This document shows, piece after piece, positions 11,839 to 21,021 of a stretch of DNA of 64,000 bases. Positions within the stretch are counted from its first letter, which is position 1; each line of letters opens with the position of its first letter. A program made the position numbers and the translations under genes. Source of the DNA: Boesenbergia rotunda (Eukaryota; Streptophyta; Magnoliopsida; Zingiberales; Zingiberaceae); the NCBI GenBank assembly GCA_024364735.1, contig JAGFNQ010009515.1:58449-122448 (forward strand), in the 5' to 3' direction. Under the pieces are notes generated by a model. It was not told the DNA's origin, searched no databases, and worked only from the letters and a program-made list of their open reading frames with translations.

Positions 11839-13243
11839 TGTTAAATACAATAACACGGAAACCGATCCAGAAAATTTTACTCGGGACAAAAGTAAGGTTT
11901 CCAAAAACTCAAAGGAGGGTTAAAGGTCTGAGTTGGCATCATCAAGAAGTTTGGAGGGTGTAGTTGGTTTAAACCCAAACTAAAATGGCTTAGATTGGAT
12001 TTAAAGCTTAGAAATTAGGGGCTTAGTTCGGAATTGCCGAAACTGAGGGGCTTAAGTGTTAGAGATCCAAAATTAAGGACCCGGATTCAATTGATAGAAT
12101 TTGGAGGGTCGTTTGCAAAATGTCCAAGACTTAAGCTTTCCCCCTTTCTTTGCTTCCTCGCAGAAATCGCGATCGAAGCCTCTCTTCTCTCTTCCTCACC
12201 CCGACGAAAGCCTTTCCCCGGATCTCTCATCTGCTTTACCTTTGCTTCCTTGCTCCACCCAAACGGTCGATCGGAGGTTCCTTCTTCACCGTCTCAGAGT
12301 CGGCAATTGGTGATCCACCTCCTTCTTCTCCAATCTGGCTCAGTCGGTGGCATCCGACTGTGGGACTTCGCTGGAGCCAAACTTTTGGGTAAGTGATGGT
12401 TTGAGTTTTGACATATGGATTGCAAGAATGGATTAGATCTGTGTTTGACATTGTGTGTTGGAATGTTTTTCCTCGTTCTGTTCTTGGAGTTTTCTGTCGT
12501 ATGGTGATACTTAGGTTTTGATCAAGTATTGTTATGTGTTTTGGGTTTTGTTGAGGAATCATGAACTTTTGGATCTTGCTTTCTTTTCGTCGTCGTGGAT
12601 CGGATTGGTGTACTCTGTTTGGAGGCTTCTTTGATACTTTATTCATAGGTTGTAATTCTGGCTTCTATTTGAGGTTTCTGTTCTTGAGATGGTTTTGTTT
12701 TGGATTATGGTTTGATCTTGAATTCGAGTTCTGTTATTAGGATTCCTGTTGTTCTTGTATTTGTCCAGATTGCTTTGTATCGAATTATGCTAGAATGGGG
12801 TGTTGGATTTTGATCCGGTTATCAGTGCTATTTTGGTATCCTGTTATCAGTGTTATTTTGGTATTGTTTGCTTGGAACTCTCTGCTATGGATCTGTTTGG
12901 CGCTAGACTTTTTATTGATCTCTATGTTCGATCTATAGCTTACTATCTTGATCCTGTTTCTGAAGCTGTTGTAGGTTATGTGGATATTGATTGGTGATCT
13001 TGCTATCCCTGCCATGAGCTGTGATGGTATAGGGTAGTAGAGATATTTTGAATGTTTCCTTGCATTCAAGGCATGTCCATGAGTTTCATGTTGTGTGGGA
13101 ATTTTTGATGCCGTGAGCTTGATTTGGAACTTACTGTGGCAGTGGACTGTGTCGTGTGTGTTTATTATTAGCTTGTATTGATACTATAGGTGGTGTATTT
13201 GGACCCATACGGTGAAGTTTATTGGTTTAGTTCTTATAGCCAC

Positions 13244-14196
13244 TGATCCTGGCCTTACTTACGGGTAGCTCAACCCGCATAGCCAGCCAGCCTGGCGCCA
13301 CGGAGGCCCAACAGAAGGGCCGAAGATGACCTCACCCGGGAAATCCGGGAGTCAGGAAATCTCCAGGGCGCTCGCCGACCGACCCTGGGCGGAGACGGTC
13401 GGCTAGACCTCGAGCGCCTCCTAACCTAGCCACCTAAACCCGCACCCCGATCCGAATCGGGGCCAGGTCATTCAGTCGGACGCATGGAGACCCACGCTCC
13501 CTCAGCATCCCATAAATCCGATAACTCGCAGAACCGAGACAAAGCCAGACAGACACAGCTCAGTGAACCCCCGACTCAGGGCGTACCACGCGCCTCAACT
13601 CTCCCAGTTGGACGCGTGGCAGCCCACGCTGCCTGGCCATAACCCGACCCGGTCCTCGACACTCGGACTCGTCGGTCGGCACTCGGGCTACGGACTAGAT
13701 CGTCCCTACGCCGCCCTATGTCATCACATCCGGGGTACGATCTTGACGTTGGGGTACTACACACCTTGCCCATTTATGATACCCCTCGCGGTTATCCCGC
13801 CAATTCAGTACCTTCGTACTACCTCAGCACCCCGCGCCATGCCACGGTACTTTCAGGTGCTCTCATACGAGCTGACAGTTGCCACACCCCTGTCTTGTCA
13901 ACATGGGCAGGGGGTTGTCAGCTCCCCCGTCTATATAAGCTCTCCGGTCCTCATTCCGCAGGTATGCGCGCGAGCTCTCTCTTCCACTATATTGCCATTT
14001 GCTCTACTATATCCTGCGGATACTGACTTGACCGTCGGAGTGCCTTGCCGGGGAAACTCCTCGGCGGGTTTGCTAACGGTCGCTGTTTTGCAGGCAGTCG
14101 CCAGATCGGAGCCAGGTCGGCGCCACCCCGGCAGCTCGTGTCACTCGGGGGACCATCCCGCCCTTGGGACTTCCACCTCACCTCGCGACAGGATCA
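13244..14196 (+). repeat. Left (5') LTR of the GC-rich element
   Basis: 953 bp, TGATCC...GGATCA. Promoter candidate CTATATAAGC at 13931-13940. It contains two copies of the GGACGC(G/A)TGG word that is also the core of the internal tandem repeat (13478 and 13610). The open frame 13563-14243 inside is not conserved as a protein and is not called. Confidence 0.92.
13931..13940 (+). promoter_or_regulatory. LTR TATA box
   Basis: CTATATAAGC in the left LTR, conserved at 28164-28173 in the right LTR; the likely RNA start lies some 30 bp downstream. Confidence 0.7.
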
Positions 14197-14200
14197 AATT

Positions 14201-14218
14201 TGGCGCTAGAAGGAGAGC
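14201..14218 (+). other. Primer-binding site candidate
   Basis: TGGCGCTAGAAGGAGAGC begins 4 bases after the LTR end. The TGGCGC start is common in plant Ty3/gypsy primer sites; the tRNA was not identified. Confidence 0.6.
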
Positions 14219-14239
14219 AATCAGCCTGATCGGAGGCGT

Positions 14240-15601
14240 ATGATGGAAGCGCCCAATCGAGTCACGATGACCATTACGCCCGAGGAGTACGAGCTCCTCT
14301 CAGCCGCCCGAGCTCGGGGAACCCCACTGAGGCTGTCACGCGCTGATGGCCCTGCGACTCGACCCCAGGAGCCCGTGGCGCCTAATACCTCAGGAAGTCG
14401 GGGAAAGGTCGTTCCGCCAGAAGGAGACTCGACCTCTTCCCTCCCACCTGCGCACCACAACCGGGGCGACGCGGCGGAGCCCACACCGGTTGAGGCATCC
14501 GCGTCTTGCCGCATGCACTTGCCGCGCCGCGATAAGGGAAAAACCCTGGTCGGCACGCCGTCGGCCACTCGAGCGCATAGCCCTTTTGCTTATGATCTAG
14601 TTCCCAGGCATCTCAGGTTCTTCACCATTCCTGAGTATGCTAGGGCCACCGACCCCGAAGAGCACCTCATGAAGTTCGAGAGTGCTGCCCTGCTACACCA
14701 ATACCCTAAGGGCGTGAAGTGTCGAGCCTTCTTGACAACGCTCTTTGGATCCGTGCAACGGTGGTTCAGCCAGATACCCAACGGGTCGATCTCCAGTTTC
14801 GAAGAGCTTAGGAGGGCATTCCTCCAGCACTTCGCTAGTAGCCGAAGGCATCACAGGACAAGCATTAATTTGTTTGCGTTAAAGCAGAGCCCGAAGGAAT
14901 CGCTCCGGGCCTACATTAAGAGATTCAATGGGGTGACACTGGACGTGCCAACGGCCGCCCCCGAAGTTTTGATTAGCGCATTCTCCCAAGGACTGCAAGA
15001 GGGAGATTTCTTTCGCTCGCTCATCCGGAAGCCCCCCAAAGACTTTGATAGCCTATTAGGAAAGGCCATCAAATACATCAATGTGGAAGAAGCACAGACC
15101 GCTCGGAAGAAGGAGCCGGCTAGCGCACCACTCCCGACTCCCGTGCAGTCTTACCGATCGCCGAGCGGGCCCATTCGCAACCCACGGGGGTCCGCGGACC
15201 GAACCGAAGCAGAACATCGGCAAGTGCAGCAAGTGGCTCAGGGGTGTCTGCCGACCCGCTGGAGGCCCTACTGCACATTCCATCACAACCGCACCCACGA
15301 CACGGAAGTGTGCCGTCAGTTTGGACGGGGCCAAGCTCCCCCGACAGCTACACCTGAACGAAGAAGGCAAGCCTCCCCCGGGCAGGACCCCAGTCGAGAA
15401 GGTCGATACCTCCCCTTGGCCGACGAAAGATTCGCATGGGAGCCTCCACTCGCTCGCGGCTTGTTCCAGGAACATGTCGAGATAGAGGAGCAGCAGGCCA
15501 ACCGGCAAAACGCCATTCAGGGAGGGGTAGTCATGATTTCCGGTGGGCTAGCCCAAAGAAGCTCCCGCCGGCAGGCTGTTAGAAAAAGTTGTACTCTGTA
15601 A
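14240..15601 (+). CDS. Gag protein of the GC-rich element
   Basis: 453 codons without a stop, opening 21 bases after the primer-site candidate. Residues about 1-115 are a low-complexity, Pro/Arg-rich leader. Residues about 120-280 are a retrotransposon gag (capsid) domain, with DPEEHLMKFESAALLHQYP, CRAFLTTLFGSVQRWFSQIP and FEELRRAFLQHFASSRRH, then LRAYIKRFN and ISAFSQGL. A zinc-binding-like YCTFHHNRTHDTEVCRQF follows near residue 346, as in many plant Ty3/gypsy gags. It should assemble particles around element RNA in the cytoplasm. The frame ends soon after the zinc motif and no protease follows, so pol has been lost or never existed in this family. Its stop-free state contrasts with the decayed antisense genes. 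Confidence 0.88.
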   Translation: MMEAPNRVTMTITPEEYELLSAARARGTPLRLSRADGPATRPQEPVAPNTSGSRGKVVPPEGDSTSSLPPAHHNRGDAAEPTPVEASASCRMHLPRRDKGKTLVGTPSATRAHSPFAYDLVPRHLRFFTIPEYARATDPEEHLMKFESAALLHQYPKGVKCRAFLTTLFGSVQRWFSQIPNGSISSFEELRRAFLQHFASSRRHHRTSINLFALKQSPKESLRAYIKRFNGVTLDVPTAAPEVLISAFSQGLQEGDFFRSLIRKPPKDFDSLLGKAIKYINVEEAQTARKKEPASAPLPTPVQSYRSPSGPIRNPRGSADRTEAEHRQVQQVAQGCLPTRWRPYCTFHHNRTHDTEVCRQFGRGQAPPTATPERRRQASPGQDPSREGRYLPLADERFAWEPPLARGLFQEHVEIEEQQANRQNAIQGGVVMISGGLAQRSSRRQAVRKSCTL

Positions 15602-15649
15602 ACTCATGGGAATAGTGGAAGATCCGCCTTCTCGTATAAATAGCCAAGT

Positions 15650-16220
15650 GTCCCAGACTCTCGCTCTCGCAAGTTATAAGTGGGCCTGCTCCCACGACCC
15701 TCAGATCAACTCTCAGTCGGACGCGTGGCGGCCCACTCTCCCTGAGATGTCCCCGACCGAGAAGCCAGACTCTCGCTCTCGCGAGTTATAAGTGGGACTG
15801 CTCCCACGACCCTCGAATCGGCTCTCAGTCGGACGCGTGGCGGCTCACGCTCCTTGAGATGTCTCCGACGCGAAGCCAGCCTCTCATTCTCACAAGCTAC
15901 AAATTGGGATTCACTCCCACCACCCCTCGGATCGGCTCTCAGTCGAACGCGTGGCGACCCACGCTCCCTGAGTCTTGCCCAACAGAGTGCCCAGACTCTT
16001 GCCTGGCCAGCAAGTTATAAGCGAGCTCAGCCCCCGTGCCCCACTATGCTCAGTGTCTCCGATCGGACGCGTGGCGACCCATGCTCCTGAGAATCGACCT
16101 GAGCAAACGTCCAGACTCTCGTTCTCATGAGCTATAACTCGGGATCCGCTCCCATCCACCCCTCGTATCGGCTCTCAGTCGGACGCGTGGTGACCCCCGC
16201 TCCCTGAGTAAGGTCCGATC
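15650..16220 (+). repeat. Tandem repeat block A, five units of about 115 bp
   Basis: Each unit has AGTTATAAGTGGG..CTCCCAC followed by CTCAGTCGGACGCGTGG and CCCACGCTCCCTGAG. The core word starts near 15719, 15831, 15945, 16065 and 16181. Both halves of each unit can fold as hairpins (GTGGG with CCCAC; GCGTGG with CCACGC). The same core is in both LTRs and in block B. Confidence 0.88.
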
Positions 16221-16750
16221 GAGTGCACTATTTCTCGTCTGTATGAGATCTAGGGGTGGGTAAGTCTTAAGGACTTCCTTACCTTGACTCCTAAATCGGG
16301 TGCGTTGATTGCGCACGCTCCCCAAATTCAAATTCACTCAACGACGACGCGCCAAACTGCCCAAGCCGGCAGCTTCACTCAATCGATTCAGATCCGGGCT
16401 TCATCCACTCTGTCGATCTTGCCCGAGCGACTAGCACTTGGAAGCCATGGTGCTCAAGTGTTTAATTTTGTCGCTCACAAAGGCCGAATTGCTTAGTTGC
16501 GCTCCTTCCCGAGTGGTGGGCACATAGAAGCCCTCGTGCGTGGGTATTTCAAGTGTTCACTCGTCAAAATGGGGCGGGCAAGCATCCCCTCACTCGGGTC
16601 GCTTGCACCCGGACCCCCAACACTTAAACGCCAAGCATACACGTACAGAAGGGTAAGGGAAAAGACTAACATTCATAGTAGTGTTGTTACAAAAATGAGG
16701 CTCGACCTCTACCCAAATAGAAAAAGCAAAAAAGGGATAGCGCAAGTCTA
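16221..16750. other. Linker between tandem repeats and antisense gene A
   Basis: GC-rich, with short direct repeats of CACTTGG- and CACTCGG-like words; matches the style of 24376-24660 in the second module. No credible gene is seen. Confidence 0.4.
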
Positions 16751-18150
16751 AGGCCTACAGGCGTGTTGCTAAGGCACGGCAAGAGCCCGTACCGCCTCTA
16801 GCTCCTTCTGAGCTATCTCTAGTTTCGACTCCAGGACAGCGCGTTGCCTCCTGATCCGGGCAAGGTCTCTCGAGCGAGCAGTCAACCCCTCCTCTTTGCC
16901 CGTCAGATTGGCGCATAATGCAGCAGCTTACTAGCTCACCTCCAAGAGCTCTGCCTTAACCTTGGCCACCTCGGCCTGAGCCTGGTGCTCAAGATCCCGG
17001 GCTTGGCGCTCGGTGTACTCCAAGCGGGCGATTTGGCGCGGCGCCTGGATGACTGTCGCGTTAGCCGTGTCTAGTTCCACCAGGTGCTCCCCAAGACGCG
17101 CCTCCGTGCGGGCGGCACGCTCTTGTAGGGCTAAGTTCTCAACCCGCAAGTTGTTCAGGGCCTCATCGCTGGATTGCAGCTGTGCATGATGGAGCTGGGC
17201 CTCCAGCCTCTCCTCTCGGGACTCGGCTTGATTCAGGGCCTGAGCTTGAATTGTAAAACAAACGGCCATGTCGTAGACCGAGCCGAAGAGCTACAAAGAG
17301 AAAATAAGTTGTAAGCCGGATGAAAAAAGGGGGCAGAAGAAATGCGAGTCGGTAACAGGACGTACCTGACCGGCCTCCGCTGCAATCGTGTTAGCCCTGG
17401 CAATCGGGTCTTGATAGTCAGACCCCCGGAGGGCGTGGCACAGATGGTCGCTTAACGGACCATACACATGGACTACTCGAGTTGACTCACGCGGTTCGAT
17501 CACAGGAGTCTCGTATAATGTACTGGCGTCAGCTCGAGACGGCAGGACCAAATGCACAGGACGGGGACCTGTGGCTCCCTCAGGAAGAGAGGGGTGAGGC
17601 CCCTCAACCCGTACACCCGAAGAACCAGCCTGAGTCGAACGGGGCGCCGGCTGAGTGGCCCCCTGAGCAGAGGATGCTGGAGTGATAGGCACAGACACGG
17701 GCGGAACAGGAGTCGCTTGCGAAGAGGTCACCATAGGGGCGCAAATCGGGCCCTCTTCCCGGACGGAGGAGTGGTGGTGGTCCCAAATGGGGGTGAACGG
17801 TTGGCCGCTCGATCCCTTCGGCGCCTGGTCTCCAGGGGACCGGCGTCCACGTCCAGGGCCTCAAGATCGGAATCAGGCGCCTCCCCTTCCGGCACCGTCT
17901 CCTTACTCGAAGAAGGCACATTGGTGGAAGTTGTCGCCAAAGGAACAGACGCGGGGGTAGCTAACGATTCGCTGGCTTGAGTAGCGATTTCGACGTCGTC
18001 TAGAAGGAATGCCGCCTTCAAAGCCTCCGCTAGCATCTTGTCTCAAAGAAGATGGTGGGTCACTGGAGACATTGACCGAAAGATGGAGGGCGCCGAAGCT
18101 CTCGACAGCGGCAGCAAAGGGGCACCAGAAGAGAGAAGGCGGTAAGGATA
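16750..18150 (-). pseudogene. Antisense gene, copy A (coiled-coil part), truncated
   Basis: Read on the minus strand. An Ala/Pro/Ser-rich disordered region spans 18036-17734, with a frameshift near 17730. A conserved stretch around HVYGPLSDHLCHALRGSDY follows, then a clean GT-AG intron (17291-17365, 75 bp). The next exon runs 17290-16931 and encodes a coiled coil (RLEAQLHHAQLQSSDEALNNL, shortened here to its start, RLEAQLHHAQLQSS). The frame joins across the intron. Copy B at 24660-26880 has the same parts plus an N-terminal domain; here that domain is absent because the module stops at the inserted retroelement near 18150. The likely product is the accessory protein often labelled 'putative gypsy-type transposon' in plants; its role is unknown. 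Confidence 0.65.
17291..17365 (-). other. Intron of antisense gene A
   Basis: Minus strand CAG|GTACGT ... TTCTCTTTGTAG|CTC. The branch-side pyrimidine tract is good and the reading frame continues across. An intron in this direction shows that the gene is expressed from the strand opposite to the retroelement RNA. Confidence 0.7.
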
Positions 18151-18159
18151 GCCAAAAAA

Positions 18160-18262
18160 ATTTTTTTGACATGAAATACATCCAAAACTCACTCACTTGG
18201 CACCTTTTGGCTTCAATTTCACAAAAAAAAAATTCTTTTGACATGAAATACATCCAAAACTT
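18160..18262. repeat. Tandem duplication of about 70 bp near the left junction
   Basis: TTTTGACATGAAATACATCC followed by AAAACT occurs at about 18166 and again at about 18236, with A-runs before each. It sits at the broken end of the minus-strand fragment. Confidence 0.7.
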
Positions 18263-19110
18263 TAGTCACTCCCCCACACTTGAATCTTTGTCCGTCTCGG
18301 GCAAAATAGCATTAGAAACATATCAAACAACAAGTCCAAAGAAAAGTGAGGGTAAGAGAAAGAAATAAGTAAAGGAAAATGGAATGAACATGATTTTTGC
18401 CAAAATTGATATGAAAAGGTAAACAAAGTGATTAGCCTCTATAGATGTGATCCAATCATTGAAATATGATTTTGAAAGAACCTAAGCAAGTTCTAGAGCA
18501 CAATGACATATGTGTATCATAAAGTAAGGCTAATTCTCACTAGATAAAAATAATTCATCCCAAGTCCTCAATTAAGAATTTAAAACCAAGTAGTACTCAA
18601 GTATCCAAGATTTCATCCATTAGCTCAAACCTTAAGTCTTAACAATCAAATTTAATTTATTTTCCAAAAGACTCTAAAATGCTATGGAATAACCTAAAGG
18701 GATACTTTTATTTCTACTCATGCAAGAAACAAACTTCCATGAGAACTAACATGCTTTTATTGACAAGGACTCAATTTAAAAGAAAATTCTACTTCTAAAA
18801 AGCATAAAAATATGGAACATGCAATAAATGAAAATACAAGAAGAAATACACTCCCCTTTATTCTGGTGGACGGAGTCTATCCAGAAGCAGCCTCCATCGT
18901 GGAAGTGGAGGAACATAGGTGGCTGGGAGAACTAGGACTCCCCCACACTTGAACTTTACAAAAAAATTGCTCTGGTGGCCTAAGTCGATTCAGGTTTAAA
19001 ATCCACTGAAGAAATGGAGGGCTATGGATTAAAGTAAGATCTTCTCCTCCTTCTTGATGCCTTTCAGAAGTCCTTCCAGGAGGTTGAAGTCTGTTCAGTT
19101 GGAGCACCCA
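18263..19110. other. Non-coding 3' part of the minus-strand retroelement
   Basis: AT-rich DNA without a supported gene. On the minus strand AGTGTGGGGGAG words occur near 18265 and 18945; similar purine-rich words mark the end of coding or the polypurine tract in Athila-like elements. Confidence 0.4.
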
Positions 19111-19113
19111 CTC

Positions 19114-20859
19114 CTAAAGTCTTCTGGACCCTGCAAAACAATGTAATACCTCTCTCAAGCGTTCAGGGTCAGAAAGAAATGATATAAGTTCAGTCTCTGC
19201 ATCAAATGAATCCAAAGCTGCATCATATCCAATTAAATAAATTTTTGGTGCCTCAATAAATTTTTCACAATTATTTCTTACAAAATTTGCATCCTGAAGC
19301 TCATCACAAATAATAAAATCAATCCTTGGCACTTCTAAAACATTTTCACATTCAGCATTTTCATGATAGGTATCACCACATGCTTCATATTCAAAAATTC
19401 CTACGCTAGGTACCTCTAGGGATTTTTCACAATCAAATTCTACAAGAGATGCATCCCTAGGTGTGTTAAAAACAATAAAATCAGTTTGAGGTACCTCTAT
19501 GAAATTTTCAGAAAAGATAGGAGGAATATTTACCTGATCGTGGTGAAAAATACCTGGAGGTTCTACAGAAGTAGATGTATCCGTGTTCTCCACTTGGTCA
19601 AGTAATTGCTCCTCTTCAGCCTCAAGATCCGGTGGACACTCAACTGGAATAGGTGATCCTTGGGTTCTTGCTTCCACCAAGCAAGTCCCTACACTTTCTG
19701 GTAATTGTGGTGGTCCCTGGGGCTTAGTGCAATCCCCTACACCTATAGAATCATCTCCTACGCATGCTTCTTCAACCATTCCTGTATCAACCAAATTAGA
19801 AAAATTAGGACCATCAATAGCAATATTCTTACAAAATAAAAGTTTAGAAGGGTCCTGTAAAGTTTCAGAGTTGAAGTCAAGATTGTTACAAACTCTACTA
19901 TCCATCTCCTCCCAGGCCTCTAAATCAGTAGGAATGGGTGATTCTTGGGGCTCAGTGCAATCCCCTACACTCTCAATCCTATCCTCTGAATATTCTGATG
20001 TATCAATCAATATAGGTGGTTCTTGGGGCTCTGTGCAATCCCCTGCACCTATAGATTCATCTGATTGTCCTGATCTTTGGGCTTGTATCTGATTCCATTG
20101 ATCAACCAATTTCGCAAGGCGTTGTAGTTGTTGTTGATTAATTTGCTCTTGTTGTTGTTGTTGTTGTAGAACTTGTTGTTGCCAAGCTTGTTGTTGTTGT
20201 AACATTTGTTGACACATCTCCATCATCCTTTATTGTTGAGCCTCATCCCAATCAGGATTCTCAAAACCTCCTTGGTTAGTGTGGAACCCCTGTTGGTCTT
20301 GAAATGGAAAATAGGGCTGCTGAAGTGGATGAAATGACTGATTAAATTGCTGAAAATTTGGTTCACAAGTTGGTGGAGATGGCTGAAAATTGTAGCCCTG
20401 AAATTCTTGGATCTGAGGTTGCCATTGTGGTGGTGAAAACTCAATTTGAGTGGGCTGAAAATTCTGGTTTTGTTGCTGAAAATTTGGCTCGTATGGCTGT
20501 GAATATTGAAGAGGTTGTTGAAAATTCTGTATAGGTTGAACTTCTTGCTGCCATGGCTGAGGTTGAAGTTGAAATTGATTATTTCCTTGCTGAAAAGGCT
20601 GCTGAAAATTTTGTGGTTGCTGAAATTGTTGTAATGGTGGCTGAAAAAACTGATTGGGTTGCTGAAAATTCGAATGTGATTGCTGAAATGGTTGCTTAAA
20701 ACCCTGGAATTGTGGCTGCCCACTCTGAATTTGTGGCTGGAAATTTGGTTGATTTTGCTGAAAATTTTGGAAAGGCTGAAAAAACTGATTTGTTGACTGA
20801 TTGAATGGTTGGTTCTGCTGAAACTGTGGACACGGCTGCTGGTAAGTAGATGAAAACAT
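19114..20859 (-). pseudogene. Q/N-rich gag-like ORF with one in-frame stop
   Basis: Two open stretches, 20859-20230 (209 aa) and 20226-19114 (370 aa), lie in the same frame, separated only by TAA-AGG at 20232-20227. Together they form one reading frame of about 580 codons. The first part is made of Gln, Asn, Phe and Pro (FQQNQPNFQPQ-like repeats), a prion-like composition. The second begins with a Gln run (QQQQQQE near residue 26), then has repeats of GDCTEPQEPP (three or four times) and of FI....DA..V...CEK..E, and ends in an acidic region. The start at 20859 lies about 140 bases after the primer site, the position of gag. No known gag fold is evident. It may be a non-autonomous element's structural protein; the function is unknown. 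Confidence 0.55.
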
Positions 20860-20995
20860 TTTGAACCTGCAGCCCTGTCACAAAACAAACAAGAAAAATA
20901 GCAGTACCCGTATACAAAAGATAAAACAAAATAGAATAAAACCCAATGATATGTCCAAAAGCATACAAGCAAAAATCAAACAAATCAACTAGTTG

Positions 20996-21014
20996 CTTCC
21001 CCGGCAACGGCGTC
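20996..21014 (-). other. Primer-binding site (Athila-like)
   Basis: Minus strand GACGCCGTTGCCGGGGAAG, 7 bases inside the LTR end at 21022. One base different from the widespread GGCGCCGTTGCCGGGGA site. Confidence 0.75.
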
Positions 21015-21021
21015 AAAAATT

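Noticed and set aside
13563..14243. 226-codon open frame in the left LTR of the GC-rich element
   Set aside because: It lies wholly in the LTR, the right LTR shows a shifted and shorter version, and the composition is that of GC-rich non-coding DNA.
14221..15508. Minus-strand open frames opposite gag
   Set aside because: Shadows of the GC-rich gag gene; no domains.
15650..16220. CRISPR-like array
   Set aside because: The whole 115 bp unit repeats with no unique spacers, inside a eukaryotic retroelement.
20223..21016. Alternative frames over the Q/N-rich ORF (Ser/His/Phe-rich)
   Set aside because: Frame shadows of the CAA/AAT-rich coding sequence.
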